From CBDFKS01 sp965248905 (GTDB lineage Bacteria > Chloroflexota > Dehalococcoidia > Lucifugimonadales > JAGWBF01): 64,000 nucleotides of DNA. How positions within the stretch are numbered: the stretch's first letter is position 1; the number at the start of each line of letters is the position of its first letter. The notes beneath the pieces were generated by a model. It was not told the origin of the DNA. It was given only the letters and a program-made list of their open reading frames with translations, and searched no databases. Made by a program: the position numbers and the translations under genes. Shown one piece after another: positions 1 to 8,578 of the stretch. The DNA lies in contig CBDFKS010000007.1 of assembly GCA_965248905.1 (NCBI GenBank), positions 310,001-374,000 on the forward strand, written 5' to 3'.

Positions 1-1
1 G

Positions 2-2290
2 TACAACGTCGTTGGTACCAGGCCTATACGCCACGATGGCACGGACAAGGTGACGGGGCGGGCCCAATATAGTGCCGATATTAATTTACCTGGACTTCTC
101 CATGGCAAGATATTGCGGAGCCCTCATCCCCACGCTCGCATCAAGTCCATCGATTTTAGCAGGGCTTTAGCCCTGCCCGGGGTAAAAGCCGTAGCCACTT
201 CTGAGGACCTGGCTCAGCCTTCGGGTCTGGCTATAGATCTGGGCGAGGGCGCCATGATGAATCCCAGATTCCTCAGCAACAACTGTCTCGCGCGTGACAA
301 AGTGTTGTATAAGGGCCACGCCATCGTCGCGATAGCGGCAACCAGCCCTCACTTGGCGGAGGAGGCTCTCTCTCTAATAGATGTGGATTACGAAGTCCTG
401 CCTTCGGTGATCGACGTTCTCGATGCCATGAAGGACGACGCTCCGATATTGCACGACCGGTTGGAGACATTGACGAGCTCTTCCAAGCCCGCAGGAGGCC
501 TCAGAGCTGATGGCGATGGCGCTAAGGGCACCAACATATCCAGCCATTTCGTGGCGGAAATGGGCGATATGGATGAAGGGTTCAAGAGCGCTGATGTCAT
601 AGTCGAGCGGGAATTTCACACCGCCTCGGTCCATCAGGGGTACATCGAACCCCACAGCGCCACGGCCTTCTGGAACGCTGACGACAAACTGACCGTTTGG
701 TGTAGCTCTCAGGGCCATTTCCAGGTGCGTGAGCAAACGGCTTTGCTCCTTGGTATTCCCGTGTCGACGGTCAAAGTTGTCCCATTGGAGATCGGCGGAG
801 GGTTCGGCGGCAAACTTGTCCCGTACCTAGAACCCCTTGCCTCTGTTCTTTCGAAGAAGACAGGACATCCTGTAAAGATAACGATGAGCCGAACTGAAGT
901 GTTCGAGGGCACGGGTCCCGCCCCCGGTTGCTATATCAAAGTGAAGATAGGAGCGACCAAAGCGGGACGCATTACTGCGGCGGACGCCTTTCTGGCCTAC
1001 CAGGCTGGGGCGTTTCCCGGCGCGCCGGTAGGTGCCGCCTCCCAGTGTATGTTTGCCCCTTACGACATCGCCAACGCCCGCGTGGAAGCGTACGACGTCG
1101 TGTCCAACAAGCCCAAAACCACGGCTTACAGGGCCCCGGGCACTCCCGTTGCCGCTTTTGCAGCCGAGACAATCATCGACGAAATCTGCGAAAAGATTGG
1201 CATGGACCCCTTGGAGTTCCGTATGATCAACGGTGCCAAGGAAGGTACCCGTGTCGTTACTGGCCCTAAATTTCCCCGCATAGGCTATCTGGAGACCGTC
1301 CAAGCGACCAAGGAGCACGAACACTACACAGCGCCCCTCAAGGGGCCCAACCGGGGCCGAGGTGTTGCCAGTGGTTTCTGGAGGAACAACACCGGCGCAT
1401 CCTGCGTGGTGGCCAGTGTGAACTCAGACGGCACTGTCAGTTTGGTGGAGGGGTCGGCTGATATCGGAGGCTCAAGGGCCGTCGTTGCAATGGAGCTTGC
1501 AGAGGTATTGGGAATAGCCGCTGAGGATGTACGTCCTACAGTGGCGGACACGGACTCGGTTGGCTATACCTCCACCACTGGAGGCAGCGGGGTAGCTTTC
1601 AAGACCGGTTGGGCCGCCTACGAAGCCGCCCATGACGTCAAGCGGCAAATGGTCGAGCGGTCGGCTACCATCTGGGATGTGCCGCCTGCCGACGTTGAAT
1701 ACGCCGACGGCGCCATTTCCCATATATCGGACCCGGAACTGCGATTTACTTTCAGGGAGCTAGCGGGCATGCTGAACTCCACCGGTGGCCCCATTGTAGG
1801 TCGGGCCAACGTGCTCCCAGGAGGAGTCGGAGGAGCATTCGCAGTAAACATTGTGGATGTGGAAGTAGACCCTGACACGGGCAAGGTGGAGATCCTGCGG
1901 TACACCGCCCTTCAGGATGCGGGGAAGGCCATCCACCCCAGCTACGTTGAGGGGCAGATACAGGGTGGTGTCGCCCAGGGTATAGGCTGGGCGCTTAGCG
2001 AGGAGTACTTCTTCAGCGACAAGGGCGAGATGGCCAACTCCAGCTTCCTGGACTACCGCATGCCTACCAGCCTGGATCTCCCCATGATAGATACCGTGAT
2101 AGTTGAGGTCGCGAATCCCGGACATCCCTTTGGTGTCCGAGGAGTGGGCGAGGTGCCAATCGTGCCACCTATGGCGGCCATAGCTAATGCCATTTACCAT
2201 GCGGTTGGCGTCAGGATGACTAGACTGCCCATGAGTCCTGGAGAGGTCCTCAAGGCTCTGTGGGAAAAAGAGAAGAACGGTAGCTCTTAA
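2..2290 (+). CDS. xanthine dehydrogenase-family molybdopterin-binding subunit (5' end outside window)
   Basis: Large catalytic subunit of a molybdenum hydroxylase, which binds the molybdopterin cofactor and oxidises N-heterocycles, aldehydes or related substrates. The reading frame is open from base 2 and its first residues (YNVVGTRPIRHDG) align with residues 12 onward of the paralogue at 44248-46569, so only about 11 residues are missing; a GTG at 50 is internal. Visible are the N-terminal a/b hammerhead (DKVTGRAQYSADI), the glycine-rich cofactor motif EIGGGFGGK, AYRAPG, and the C-terminal GVRGVGEVP containing the conserved Gly-x-Gly-Glu whose Glu is the catalytic base in this family. AYRAPG argues against the CO-dehydrogenase signature AYxCSFR. 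The FAD and 2Fe-2S subunits are not visible and could lie upstream. The substrate cannot be deduced. Confidence 0.9.
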   Translation, partial: YNVVGTRPIRHDGTDKVTGRAQYSADINLPGLLHGKILRSPHPHARIKSIDFSRALALPGVKAVATSEDLAQPSGLAIDLGEGAMMNPRFLSNNCLARDKVLYKGHAIVAIAATSPHLAEEALSLIDVDYEVLPSVIDVLDAMKDDAPILHDRLETLTSSSKPAGGLRADGDGAKGTNISSHFVAEMGDMDEGFKSADVIVEREFHTASVHQGYIEPHSATAFWNADDKLTVWCSSQGHFQVREQTALLLGIPVSTVKVVPLEIGGGFGGKLVPYLEPLASVLSKKTGHPVKITMSRTEVFEGTGPAPGCYIKVKIGATKAGRITAADAFLAYQAGAFPGAPVGAASQCMFAPYDIANARVEAYDVVSNKPKTTAYRAPGTPVAAFAAETIIDEICEKIGMDPLEFRMINGAKEGTRVVTGPKFPRIGYLETVQATKEHEHYTAPLKGPNRGRGVASGFWRNNTGASCVVASVNSDGTVSLVEGSADIGGSRAVVAMELAEVLGIAAEDVRPTVADTDSVGYTSTTGGSGVAFKTGWAAYEAAHDVKRQMVERSATIWDVPPADVEYADGAISHISDPELRFTFRELAGMLNSTGGPIVGRANVLPGGVGGAFAVNIVDVEVDPDTGKVEILRYTALQDAGKAIHPSYVEGQIQGGVAQGIGWALSEEYFFSDKGEMANSSFLDYRMPTSLDLPMIDTVIVEVANPGHPFGVRGVGEVPIVPPMAAIANAIYHAVGVRMTRLPMSPGEVLKALWEKEKNGSS

Positions 2291-2568
2291 ACAGACTGGC
2301 CAGGCTCTGGGTCTCATAGACATCCCTGGTGAGCTACGACAGCAAGGCTTTCAACCGTGTAGGTTACGCTCGGTCGTCAGCCGACAAGGCTCGCTACTCC
2401 TTTTTGTAAGTTTGAACCCAATCAGACCTGACCCTGTTACCTTTTTCCAGTTGTCCCAGAGACATTGCGATATGGCTTAACATGTGCTCGATCAAGCCAT
2501 AGGCATCACCACGAAAGCACCATTAATGACACACCCAGGACGTTAAGGGAACACGTCGGAGGAATTTC
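2291..2568. other. intergenic spacer
   Basis: About 280 bases between the oxidase stop and the LLM oxidoreductase. I see no tRNA, convincing terminator or coding frame. A good Shine-Dalgarno sequence (GGAGGA, 2558-2563) at its end belongs to the next gene. Confidence 0.5.
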
Positions 2569-3558
2569 ATACCAAGACTCGGTCTCGTGCTTTATCATGG
2601 CGTTGACAACGGCGCCGAGCTTAAACAGTATGGGCGAATAGCCGAAGAGGCGGGCTTCGAGTCTTTGTGGGTGACTGAGCGATATTTTCATGAAGAGACC
2701 TTTTCTCTGTTGGGGTTCCTGGCTGCAGCTACATCGAACATCAAGCTAGGGATCGGTGTAACCAATCCCTACACCAGGAACCCCGCACTGCTGGCGATGG
2801 CTAGTGCCACGTTGGACCGGATCTCCGGAGGTCGGTTCTTGTTGGGACTTGGCAGAAGCGAAAGCGCTGTCATTAAAGGCAAAATGGGCATATCCTACGA
2901 TGCCCCGTTCTCCGACCTTCGGGAAGCGGTCAACATCATTAGGAACCTTCTTTCAGGCATTGACGGAGTATCGTCCGAAGGCAGGTTCAGGCTAAAAGAT
3001 ACCCGGTTGGCAGTGAAGCCCATCCAAACTAGACTTCCCATCTACCTGGCTGCTATTGGGCCCAAGGCGCTACGTCTGGCCGGCGCCATTGCCGATGGTG
3101 TTTTGCTTAACGCATACGCTCCAGTGAAATACGTTAAATATGCAGTGGAAGAGGTCAGGAGGGCTGCCCATGAAGCGGGTCGAGACCCGGCCTCCGTTGA
3201 CATCGCCTGTATGCTGGTAGTGAGGCCGACGGACGAACCGGACAAGATGATAGCAAGTTTAAAGCAACGTATCGTTAGACTTCTCGCGGAGCCGAGGGTT
3301 GGGGAGCTCTTATTAGATAAGGGTGGGTTCGACCCTTCTATCCTCGGGGCCCTCAGGTCTTCAGTCGATACAGATGGCGAAAAAAGCGCCACGCGCTTCA
3401 TAACCGATGAAATGGTGGACTCATTCTATCTGGTGGGCCCTCCGTCGCGCTGCAAGGACCGAATCGACGAATATCGACAGGCGGGTGTAACCTTGCCCCT
3501 CCTGCTACCCAGACTCGAGGACTATAGCGCCGTCGCGGAATCGCTGAGCGGCCAATGA
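2569..3558 (+). CDS. LLM-class flavin (F420-type) oxidoreductase
   Basis: Luciferase-like TIM-barrel monooxygenase or F420-dependent reductase, about 329 residues. Family marks are the first strand RLGLVLYHG, EEAGFESLWVTERYF, the IKLGIGVTNPYTRNP strand, the LDRISGGRFLLGLG motif that defines these barrels, and LPIYLAAIGPKALRLAG. The start is unusual. The first canonical codon is GTG at 2587, but starting there removes the first beta strand, and no SD precedes it closely. A strong GGAGGA lies 5 bases before an in-frame ATA at 2569, which would give IPRLGLVLYHG, the normal N-terminus for the family. The upstream stop is TGA at 2527. I chose 2569 on these grounds; ATA may be a rare start or a mutated ATG. 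The substrate is unknown. A glyoxalase-like gene follows in the same direction. Confidence 0.85.
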   Translation: MPRLGLVLYHGVDNGAELKQYGRIAEEAGFESLWVTERYFHEETFSLLGFLAAATSNIKLGIGVTNPYTRNPALLAMASATLDRISGGRFLLGLGRSESAVIKGKMGISYDAPFSDLREAVNIIRNLLSGIDGVSSEGRFRLKDTRLAVKPIQTRLPIYLAAIGPKALRLAGAIADGVLLNAYAPVKYVKYAVEEVRRAAHEAGRDPASVDIACMLVVRPTDEPDKMIASLKQRIVRLLAEPRVGELLLDKGGFDPSILGALRSSVDTDGEKSATRFITDEMVDSFYLVGPPSRCKDRIDEYRQAGVTLPLLLPRLEDYSAVAESLSGQ

Positions 3559-3628
3559 CACATAAGTCATTTAAGGAGATAAAAACCATTCATCAAATCG
3601 CTCATACTCCGGAAAGAACGTCTGTGTA

Positions 3629-3994
3629 ATGACGATCCAGCACATCAGCGCCATCACATTGGCGGTCCGCGATATGGCTCGATCTGTGCGCTTCTACGAA
3701 GAGGTTGGTCTGGAGATGGGCTATGGCGGCGGAGATGCTACGTTCACAAGTTTTCGAGTAGGCGATGGACATCTCAATCTTATCCTGTCACCTGCACACT
3801 CAGCAGACTGGTGGGGTCGTCTGATCTTGAGAGTCGATGGAGTCGATTCCATATACGAGAGGCTAAAGGGGAAGGGGCTAGAGCCTGACGTGCCCCGGGA
3901 CGCCGAGTGGGGAGAGCGGTATTTCCACATAACTGATCCCGATGGCCATGAGCTGAGCTTCGCGGAGCCGCTTCCTAGAGCAAAGTCTGGATGA
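3629..3994 (+). CDS. VOC-family (glyoxalase/bleomycin-resistance-like) protein
   Basis: A small metal-dependent vicinal-oxygen-chelate protein of 121 residues. It has the two babab repeats of the fold: HISAITLAVRDMARSVRFYEEVGLEMGYG in the first half and YFHITDPDGHELSFAEP at the end, where H and E would be metal ligands. FTSFRVGDGHLNLIL gives another ligand-bearing strand. The reaction is not identifiable, since the family includes lyases, dioxygenases and binding proteins. It follows the LLM oxidoreductase by 70 bases in the same direction, so cotranscription and a shared degradation role are possible but unproved. Confidence 0.85.
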   Translation: MTIQHISAITLAVRDMARSVRFYEEVGLEMGYGGGDATFTSFRVGDGHLNLILSPAHSADWWGRLILRVDGVDSIYERLKGKGLEPDVPRDAEWGERYFHITDPDGHELSFAEPLPRAKSG

Positions 3995-4059
3995 GGTGGT
4001 GGTCGCCCGTTTGGCGTGTCTATCTCGGGTTAAGTTAACATAAGGAATAGAACTCCGGC

Positions 4060-4629
4060 CTAAGCCTCTCTGGTCCCAACTACCTTTTCCAACCCGATAG
4101 CGGTTACGGCGTAATAGCCGGGGCGATCAGGAACGCGTTCGATCCAGCGGAACTTGCTTCTGGCGGCGTTTCGAAGGGTTTGCAGAAACCCAGCGGGCTT
4201 CCGCCAGCCCGCTAGGTCAAATAGCGTCCCCAGCTCCTTTTCTGATATGCCTTCAATGCCAAGAAATCTTTTGGCGCCCTCGGCAGCCACTATCACACGA
4301 CGCATATTGCCCAGAGGGGACATCTCTTCGCAGAAGCGAGCGAAGGCCTGCTTGCTATCTGTGTCCATACTCGGAGCATCGGATTCCCTGACAGGTCCAG
4401 GAGCGTTTTCCTTTGCAATCTGGGCAATGGCGCTCATCGGCTCACGAGTTACCTTTTTACCATTTTGAGCCGATTCGCTCTGGGTTGTACCCAACAGCTG
4501 CATCTGCATCAGGTCTTTGGGTAGCTCCTTCAAGGTCAGGGAGACCACTTGTTGGAAGAGCTGAGGCTCACTGGCTTCGAGGGTTATGACTGCATTGCCA
4601 GGCAGATTTATGGAGACCTTCAACACCAT
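4060..4629 (-). CDS. conserved hypothetical protein, 189 aa
   Basis: I do not recognise a named family. The N-terminal 35 residues (MVLKVSINLPGNAVITLEA) look like a short beta-rich domain. A polar linker follows, rich in Ser, Asn and Glu (about residues 48-85). The C-terminal 100 residues are helical and end in FRWIERVPDRPGYYAVTAIGLEKV, which reads like a winged-helix or DNA-binding-like module with a final beta hairpin. No signal peptide or membrane segment is present. The ATG start at 4629 begins a clean frame. It lies downstream of uvrC in opposite-facing context to the glyoxalase gene, with a 106-base gap from the uvrC-side spacer. Function unknown. Confidence 0.6.
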   Translation of the reverse strand: MVLKVSINLPGNAVITLEASEPQLFQQVVSLTLKELPKDLMQMQLLGTTQSESAQNGKKVTREPMSAIAQIAKENAPGPVRESDAPSMDTDSKQAFARFCEEMSPLGNMRRVIVAAEGAKRFLGIEGISEKELGTLFDLAGWRKPAGFLQTLRNAARSKFRWIERVPDRPGYYAVTAIGLEKVVGTREA

Positions 4630-4735
4630 TTCCGTAACTCCCTTTGCATTGTTGTCCCCACGTTACAGGAAATATGGGTATAAGGTCAAGATAAAATGAG
4701 GTAAAAATGTAACAGAAGTGGAGAAGTAAGCCAGG

Positions 4736-6622
4736 CTATATGGACTCTTTAAGTCTCACAGCCAGGGAACGGGTCATGCCGGGCACAGCGGCGATGTCGT
4801 CTACCGCTGCATCCTGTATGCCCTTTATGGAGCCGAAGCGTCGTATTAGCATCCGCTTTCTCTTGGGACCGATTCCCCGCACTAGGTCGACGGAGGAGGC
4901 TACACTGCTTTTACTTCGCAGCTTACGGTGATAGGTGATAGCGAATCGGTGTGCCTCATCTCTGAGCCGTTGCACTAGATGGAGAGCCTGCGACGTGGGA
5001 GGCAGCACGATAGGCTCAGGGGTCTGGGGCACGAACAGCCATTCGTTTTCCTTGGCAATGGACGACAGAGGGATGAAGTCCAGGCCCAGCTCCAGGAACA
5101 CCTCCAGAGCGGCGGACAGATGGCCCTTTCCTCCGTCTATGACTACCAGGTCCGGTACGATGCCCCAGCTCTCCTCGCGGTCTCTGGAGCCGTTCTCCAG
5201 GTGATGCTCCAGTGGCTGGGCGTTGCTACCTTTACCCTTCAGGGATGCCAGCCGTTTGAACCGCCGCCGCAACACCTCTTGCATCATGGCATAGTCGTCG
5301 ATCCCCTCAACCGCCTTGATGCGAAATCGGCGGTAGTGGGCAGGTTTCGGCATGCCATCTTGAAAAGTCACCATACTGCCAACGGCGTTAGTGCCTTGGA
5401 TGTTGGAAATGTCGTAGCATTCGATGCGATTGGGCAGGTTGGGCAGGCTGAGCTCTTCCTGCAGCTCAGCCATAGCCTGCTGAACGATATCGGTGTTGGA
5501 AAGCCACTTCGCCCGCATCTGGGAGAGGCCCTGAAAGGCGTTTTCAGCCACCATCTTGATCAGCTTACGTTGTTCGCCGCGCATAGGGCGCACTAACGAT
5601 ACCGCTCCTCCTCGCTTCTCCCTGAGCCAATCATTGATGAGCGCCTCCTCTTCAATGGGCCACTGCAGAAGAATTCGCCGCGGGATAAATGAAGATGACT
5701 GATAGAACTGCTTGATGAACTCCGCCATGATGTGCTCCGGAGGGTCTCCTTGAGTACCCTCCATGATAAAGTGGTCTCTCCCTATGAGCTTGCCCTGGCG
5801 AATGAAGAAAATCTCTACCCACGCCTGGTCTTGGCCTTCGGCTATAGCGATGGCATCAAGGTCTTGGCTGGAATTGGATGCTACCTTGATGCGCTGCTCG
5901 TCTATAACTTTCTGGATATTGCGGAGTTGGTCTCTGACTACCGCGGCTCTCTCGAACTCCAGTAGGCCGGCTGCTTCCTCCATTTTCCGGCGAAGGTTAT
6001 CTACCACCTTCTCGGTTTTCCCCTCCATGAACATGATTACCTGCTCTACGACCTTCAGGTACTCTTCTCTGTTCACGGCACCGATGCAGGGAGCCACGCA
6101 ACGATTAATGTAGTACTCGAGACAGGGGCGAGGGTCTTTGCCGGTGATTACCTTGGTGCACGAGCGATAGGGGAACAGCTTCTTAAGCAGGTCTAGGGTC
6201 TTTCGAACGCTGCCTGCAGTGGCGAAGGGGCCAAAGTAGCGGGCTCCATCCTGGTTCACCCTTCGAGTAATGTAGACTTGGGGAAAGTCTTCAGTAAGGT
6301 CGATTTTTAAGTAGGGGTAGCTTTTGTCATCCTTCAGGCGAGCGTTGTATTTGGGCCTATATTTTTTGATGATGGTGCATTCAAGTATGATAGCCTCGGG
6401 TTCCGAGTCTGTGATGATGTACTCGAAATCCGCCACCTTTGACACCATCTTTTGAATCTTCGCGGCAAGATTATTGGGAGACCCGAAATAAGAACGGACT
6501 CGATTCTTGAGGTTTGCGGCTTTGCCTACGTAGATGACCTTCCCCGCCGTGTCCTTCATCATATAGACGCCCGGCTTCTCGGGGATGATCCTCAGCATGT
6601 GGGCAAAGTCCCGTTGCTCCAT
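4736..6622 (-). CDS. uvrC: excinuclease ABC subunit C
   Basis: The dual-incision nuclease of nucleotide excision repair, 628 residues and full length. The N-terminal GIY-YIG domain is visible as PGVYMMKDTAGKVIYVGKA, with RVRSYFG following. A UVR (UvrB-binding) helix hairpin lies near residues 205-240 (RRKMEEAAGLLEFERAAVVRD). The UvrC homology/RNase H-like endonuclease domain contains IECYDISNIQGTNAVGSMV and the DLVVIDGGKGHLSAA aspartates. A C-terminal helix-hairpin-helix pair (LVRGIGPKRKRMLIRRFGS, IAAVPGMTRSLA) completes it. It starts 8 bases after a small membrane-protein gene on the same strand, so the two are probably one transcript. Confidence 0.97.
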   Translation of the reverse strand: MEQRDFAHMLRIIPEKPGVYMMKDTAGKVIYVGKAANLKNRVRSYFGSPNNLAAKIQKMVSKVADFEYIITDSEPEAIILECTIIKKYRPKYNARLKDDKSYPYLKIDLTEDFPQVYITRRVNQDGARYFGPFATAGSVRKTLDLLKKLFPYRSCTKVITGKDPRPCLEYYINRCVAPCIGAVNREEYLKVVEQVIMFMEGKTEKVVDNLRRKMEEAAGLLEFERAAVVRDQLRNIQKVIDEQRIKVASNSSQDLDAIAIAEGQDQAWVEIFFIRQGKLIGRDHFIMEGTQGDPPEHIMAEFIKQFYQSSSFIPRRILLQWPIEEEALINDWLREKRGGAVSLVRPMRGEQRKLIKMVAENAFQGLSQMRAKWLSNTDIVQQAMAELQEELSLPNLPNRIECYDISNIQGTNAVGSMVTFQDGMPKPAHYRRFRIKAVEGIDDYAMMQEVLRRRFKRLASLKGKGSNAQPLEHHLENGSRDREESWGIVPDLVVIDGGKGHLSAALEVFLELGLDFIPLSSIAKENEWLFVPQTPEPIVLPPTSQALHLVQRLRDEAHRFAITYHRKLRSKSSVASSVDLVRGIGPKRKRMLIRRFGSIKGIQDAAVDDIAAVPGMTRSLAVRLKESI

Positions 6623-6630
6623 GGAGTGTG

Positions 6631-6963
6631 TTACCCCAGCACGAAGCTTAGAACAATAAGTATGACAAGAATTGACGCTGAAAACCCCATGATGCGCTTT
6701 ATCTCGGGTCGGATATAGTTGTACACCGATATCCTTGAGTCGGCTTGCCGGCCAGAGATTGGGCGTTGACTCACGACGGGTCGAGGCCTCGGCGATTCAG
6801 GGGCACCCTCCACCGGGGCTCCGGCTCTTTCCTGTACTCTCAGATCTGATGGCTCCTCTATGGCCGTGGGGATCCCCGATGGACCTGGAGTCTGCTTCTT
6901 CTTTTTTTGACCCTGCTGGGTCTGCTGGGCCGCTACGCGGCGAGATTTTGCTCGTCTAGGCAT
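6631..6963 (-). CDS. small protein with C-terminal membrane anchor
   Basis: 110 residues with no recognised family. The first 25 residues are strongly basic (RRAKSRRVAAQQTQQGQKKKK), then comes a Pro/Glu-rich disordered stretch, and the last 18 residues form one hydrophobic helix (FSASILVILIVLSFVLG), so it resembles a tail-anchored cytoplasmic protein. The ATG at 6963 is a clear start. The stop is 8 bases before uvrC, suggesting an operon with it. Role unknown. Confidence 0.6.
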   Translation of the reverse strand: MPRRAKSRRVAAQQTQQGQKKKKQTPGPSGIPTAIEEPSDLRVQERAGAPVEGAPESPRPRPVVSQRPISGRQADSRISVYNYIRPEIKRIMGFSASILVILIVLSFVLG

Positions 6964-7036
6964 ATCTATGAAACCTACCTTTTAAGGGACTGGAGAATCG
7001 AGTTAATAGGACAGCAAGTCTCTCAAGGCTGCCATT

Positions 7037-7246
7037 TTAAGCGTACAATCTGCTGCTTGTTGTGTCCATCCGCTTTACCCGTTCTATGTTTTCTCTCTCT
7101 GATTGATCTATCTCTGTGATGGTGCACCGCGCGTCCAATATCTCTTCAGCCATTTGAGGGGCGGTCAGTCGCAGACTCATGCACAGCACGTTGGCATCGT
7201 TCCACAACCTTGCCCTCGTGGCAGTCTCCGCGTCGGCAAACTTCAT
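7037..7246 (-). pseudogene. rpiB: C-terminal remnant of ribose-5-phosphate isomerase B
   Basis: 69 codons that match only the last third of RpiB: DAETATRARLWNDANVLCMS, then LTAPQMAEEILDARC and a tail of the form SERENIERVKRMD, which corresponds to the family's GGRHxRRVxKI end. The N-terminal 90 or so residues, including the active-site cysteine and the phosphate-binding region, are absent. The upstream sequence is instead the 3' end of the Xer recombinase gene, 18 bases away and in the same frame. A plausible ribosome-binding site (AGAGGAAATTAATG) precedes the ATG, so a short peptide could be made, but it could not be an isomerase. It is probably the relic of a deletion between xer and rpiB. 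Confidence 0.65.
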
Positions 7247-7264
7247 TAATTTCCTCTGTGGGAA

Positions 7265-8305
7265 TCAGGACCTTGGGTGACTCCTGTCGTACTGCTGGCG
7301 CATATGCTCTGTTGTGAGATGGGTATACACCTGGGTGGTAGTTATGCTGGAATGGCCAAGCAGCTCCTGCACGTGCCTCAAGGAAGCGCCTCCGCGCAGC
7401 ATGTGAGTGGCGAAGCTGTGGCGCAGGATGTGGGGCGTAATCGGCTTGTCCAGAGATGCCTTCCGAGCACAGGTCTTCAGTGTTGTCCAGACCCATTGCC
7501 GCGTTAAGCGGTCGCCGCGCTGGTTGACGAATAGGGCCTTTTCCTCGGTCGTTGCCGTCCTCTTACTGTTGGCGCTCGCCCCGTTGGAGACAGCACTCTT
7601 CTCGCTTGAACTATTGGAGTGGTTACGGCTCAGGTTTTTGGGCGCGGCGCTTGTTGGCGCCACAAACACGGGCCTGGCCGCCGTCATGTATGACCTTAAC
7701 ACCTCTGCAGCCCTAGGGTACATGTAGGCGATACGCTCTTTGGACCCCTTTCCCATACATCGAATATATCCCTCTTGTAGGTTTATGTCCTGGAGGTTGA
7801 GGGATACCAGCTCGCTTACTCGCAATCCCGTAGCGTACAGCAGCTCTAACATAGCTCTGTCTCGCTGACCTTCGGGAGACTTGTCGCCGGCAGCCTGATT
7901 GAGCAAGCTCTCTACCTCTTCCTCCGAGAGGAATTTGGGCAAGCTACGGCCGACTCTCGGCGCGCTAAGAAACTCGGTGGGATCATCCTTGATGGCCTCT
8001 TCCTGGATCAAAAAGTTGAAAAAGGACTTGAGAGCGGCCACTTTCCTAGCGGTGGTGCTATCTTGATAGCTCTTTTTCCCTCTAAGGGTGGACACATAAT
8101 CTGTAAGAAGCTGCAAGTTTACCTTGGTCCAATCTCCATCGTTGCCGGTGCCATCAGGGTTAGGATGTTCAGCCTGGGGGTTGAGTTGACTCTGGGTAAA
8201 ATCAATAAACTGGTAGAGGTCGTTCCTGTAGGCTTCCAGAGTGTTTCTGGAAAACCCCTTTTCGACCACCAGGTGATTCAGGAAGGAGTCTACTGACTCT
8301 TTCAC
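7265..8305 (-). CDS. xerC: Xer-type tyrosine recombinase
   Basis: Tyrosine site-specific recombinase of the XerC/XerD type, which resolves chromosome dimers at dif. 346 residues. The N-terminal SAM-like core-binding domain is residues 1-100 (VDSFLNHLVVEKGFSRNTLEAY). The catalytic domain shows Arg in YATGLRVSEL, Lys in MGKGSKER, HILRHSFATHML (His, Arg), GHSSITTTQVYTH (His and nucleophile Tyr). It is about 40 residues longer than usual because of a Ser/Asn/Ala-rich insertion (residues ~218-255, NLSRNHSNSSSEKSAVSNG) in the catalytic domain before the FVNQRGDRLT strand. No att-like repeats flank it, so I read it as housekeeping rather than an integrase. Whether it is XerC or XerD cannot be decided. 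Confidence 0.9.
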   Translation of the reverse strand: MKESVDSFLNHLVVEKGFSRNTLEAYRNDLYQFIDFTQSQLNPQAEHPNPDGTGNDGDWTKVNLQLLTDYVSTLRGKKSYQDSTTARKVAALKSFFNFLIQEEAIKDDPTEFLSAPRVGRSLPKFLSEEEVESLLNQAAGDKSPEGQRDRAMLELLYATGLRVSELVSLNLQDINLQEGYIRCMGKGSKERIAYMYPRAAEVLRSYMTAARPVFVAPTSAAPKNLSRNHSNSSSEKSAVSNGASANSKRTATTEEKALFVNQRGDRLTRQWVWTTLKTCARKASLDKPITPHILRHSFATHMLRGGASLRHVQELLGHSSITTTQVYTHLTTEHMRQQYDRSHPRS

Positions 8306-8578
8306 GTTAGTCTCCGTTTCTCTCCAAGGATTGCTATGGTCTCAAGCTCAATTCTATCATAAAACTTCTTTTGCCCGCAGGTAATCACGCAGCAAAGCTC
8401 GACGTTTTCTTGCGCTTCGCGAAGTCGTGATGCTATACTCATCCCGCTTTTCAACCAAGTAACGTGGGGTGCATTTCGAGGTCTTCTTGTTAGTCCACAA
8501 CAGCCATAGATCAGTGGCCCTCATCAATTGCGCGACGGGCAAGAGCTGTGACCCTCCATAGGTATAGACATCTCTTTT

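Noticed and set aside
7146..7496. 116-codon minus-strand frame across the Xer/rpiB junction
   Set aside because: It is the Xer gene read in a shifted frame.
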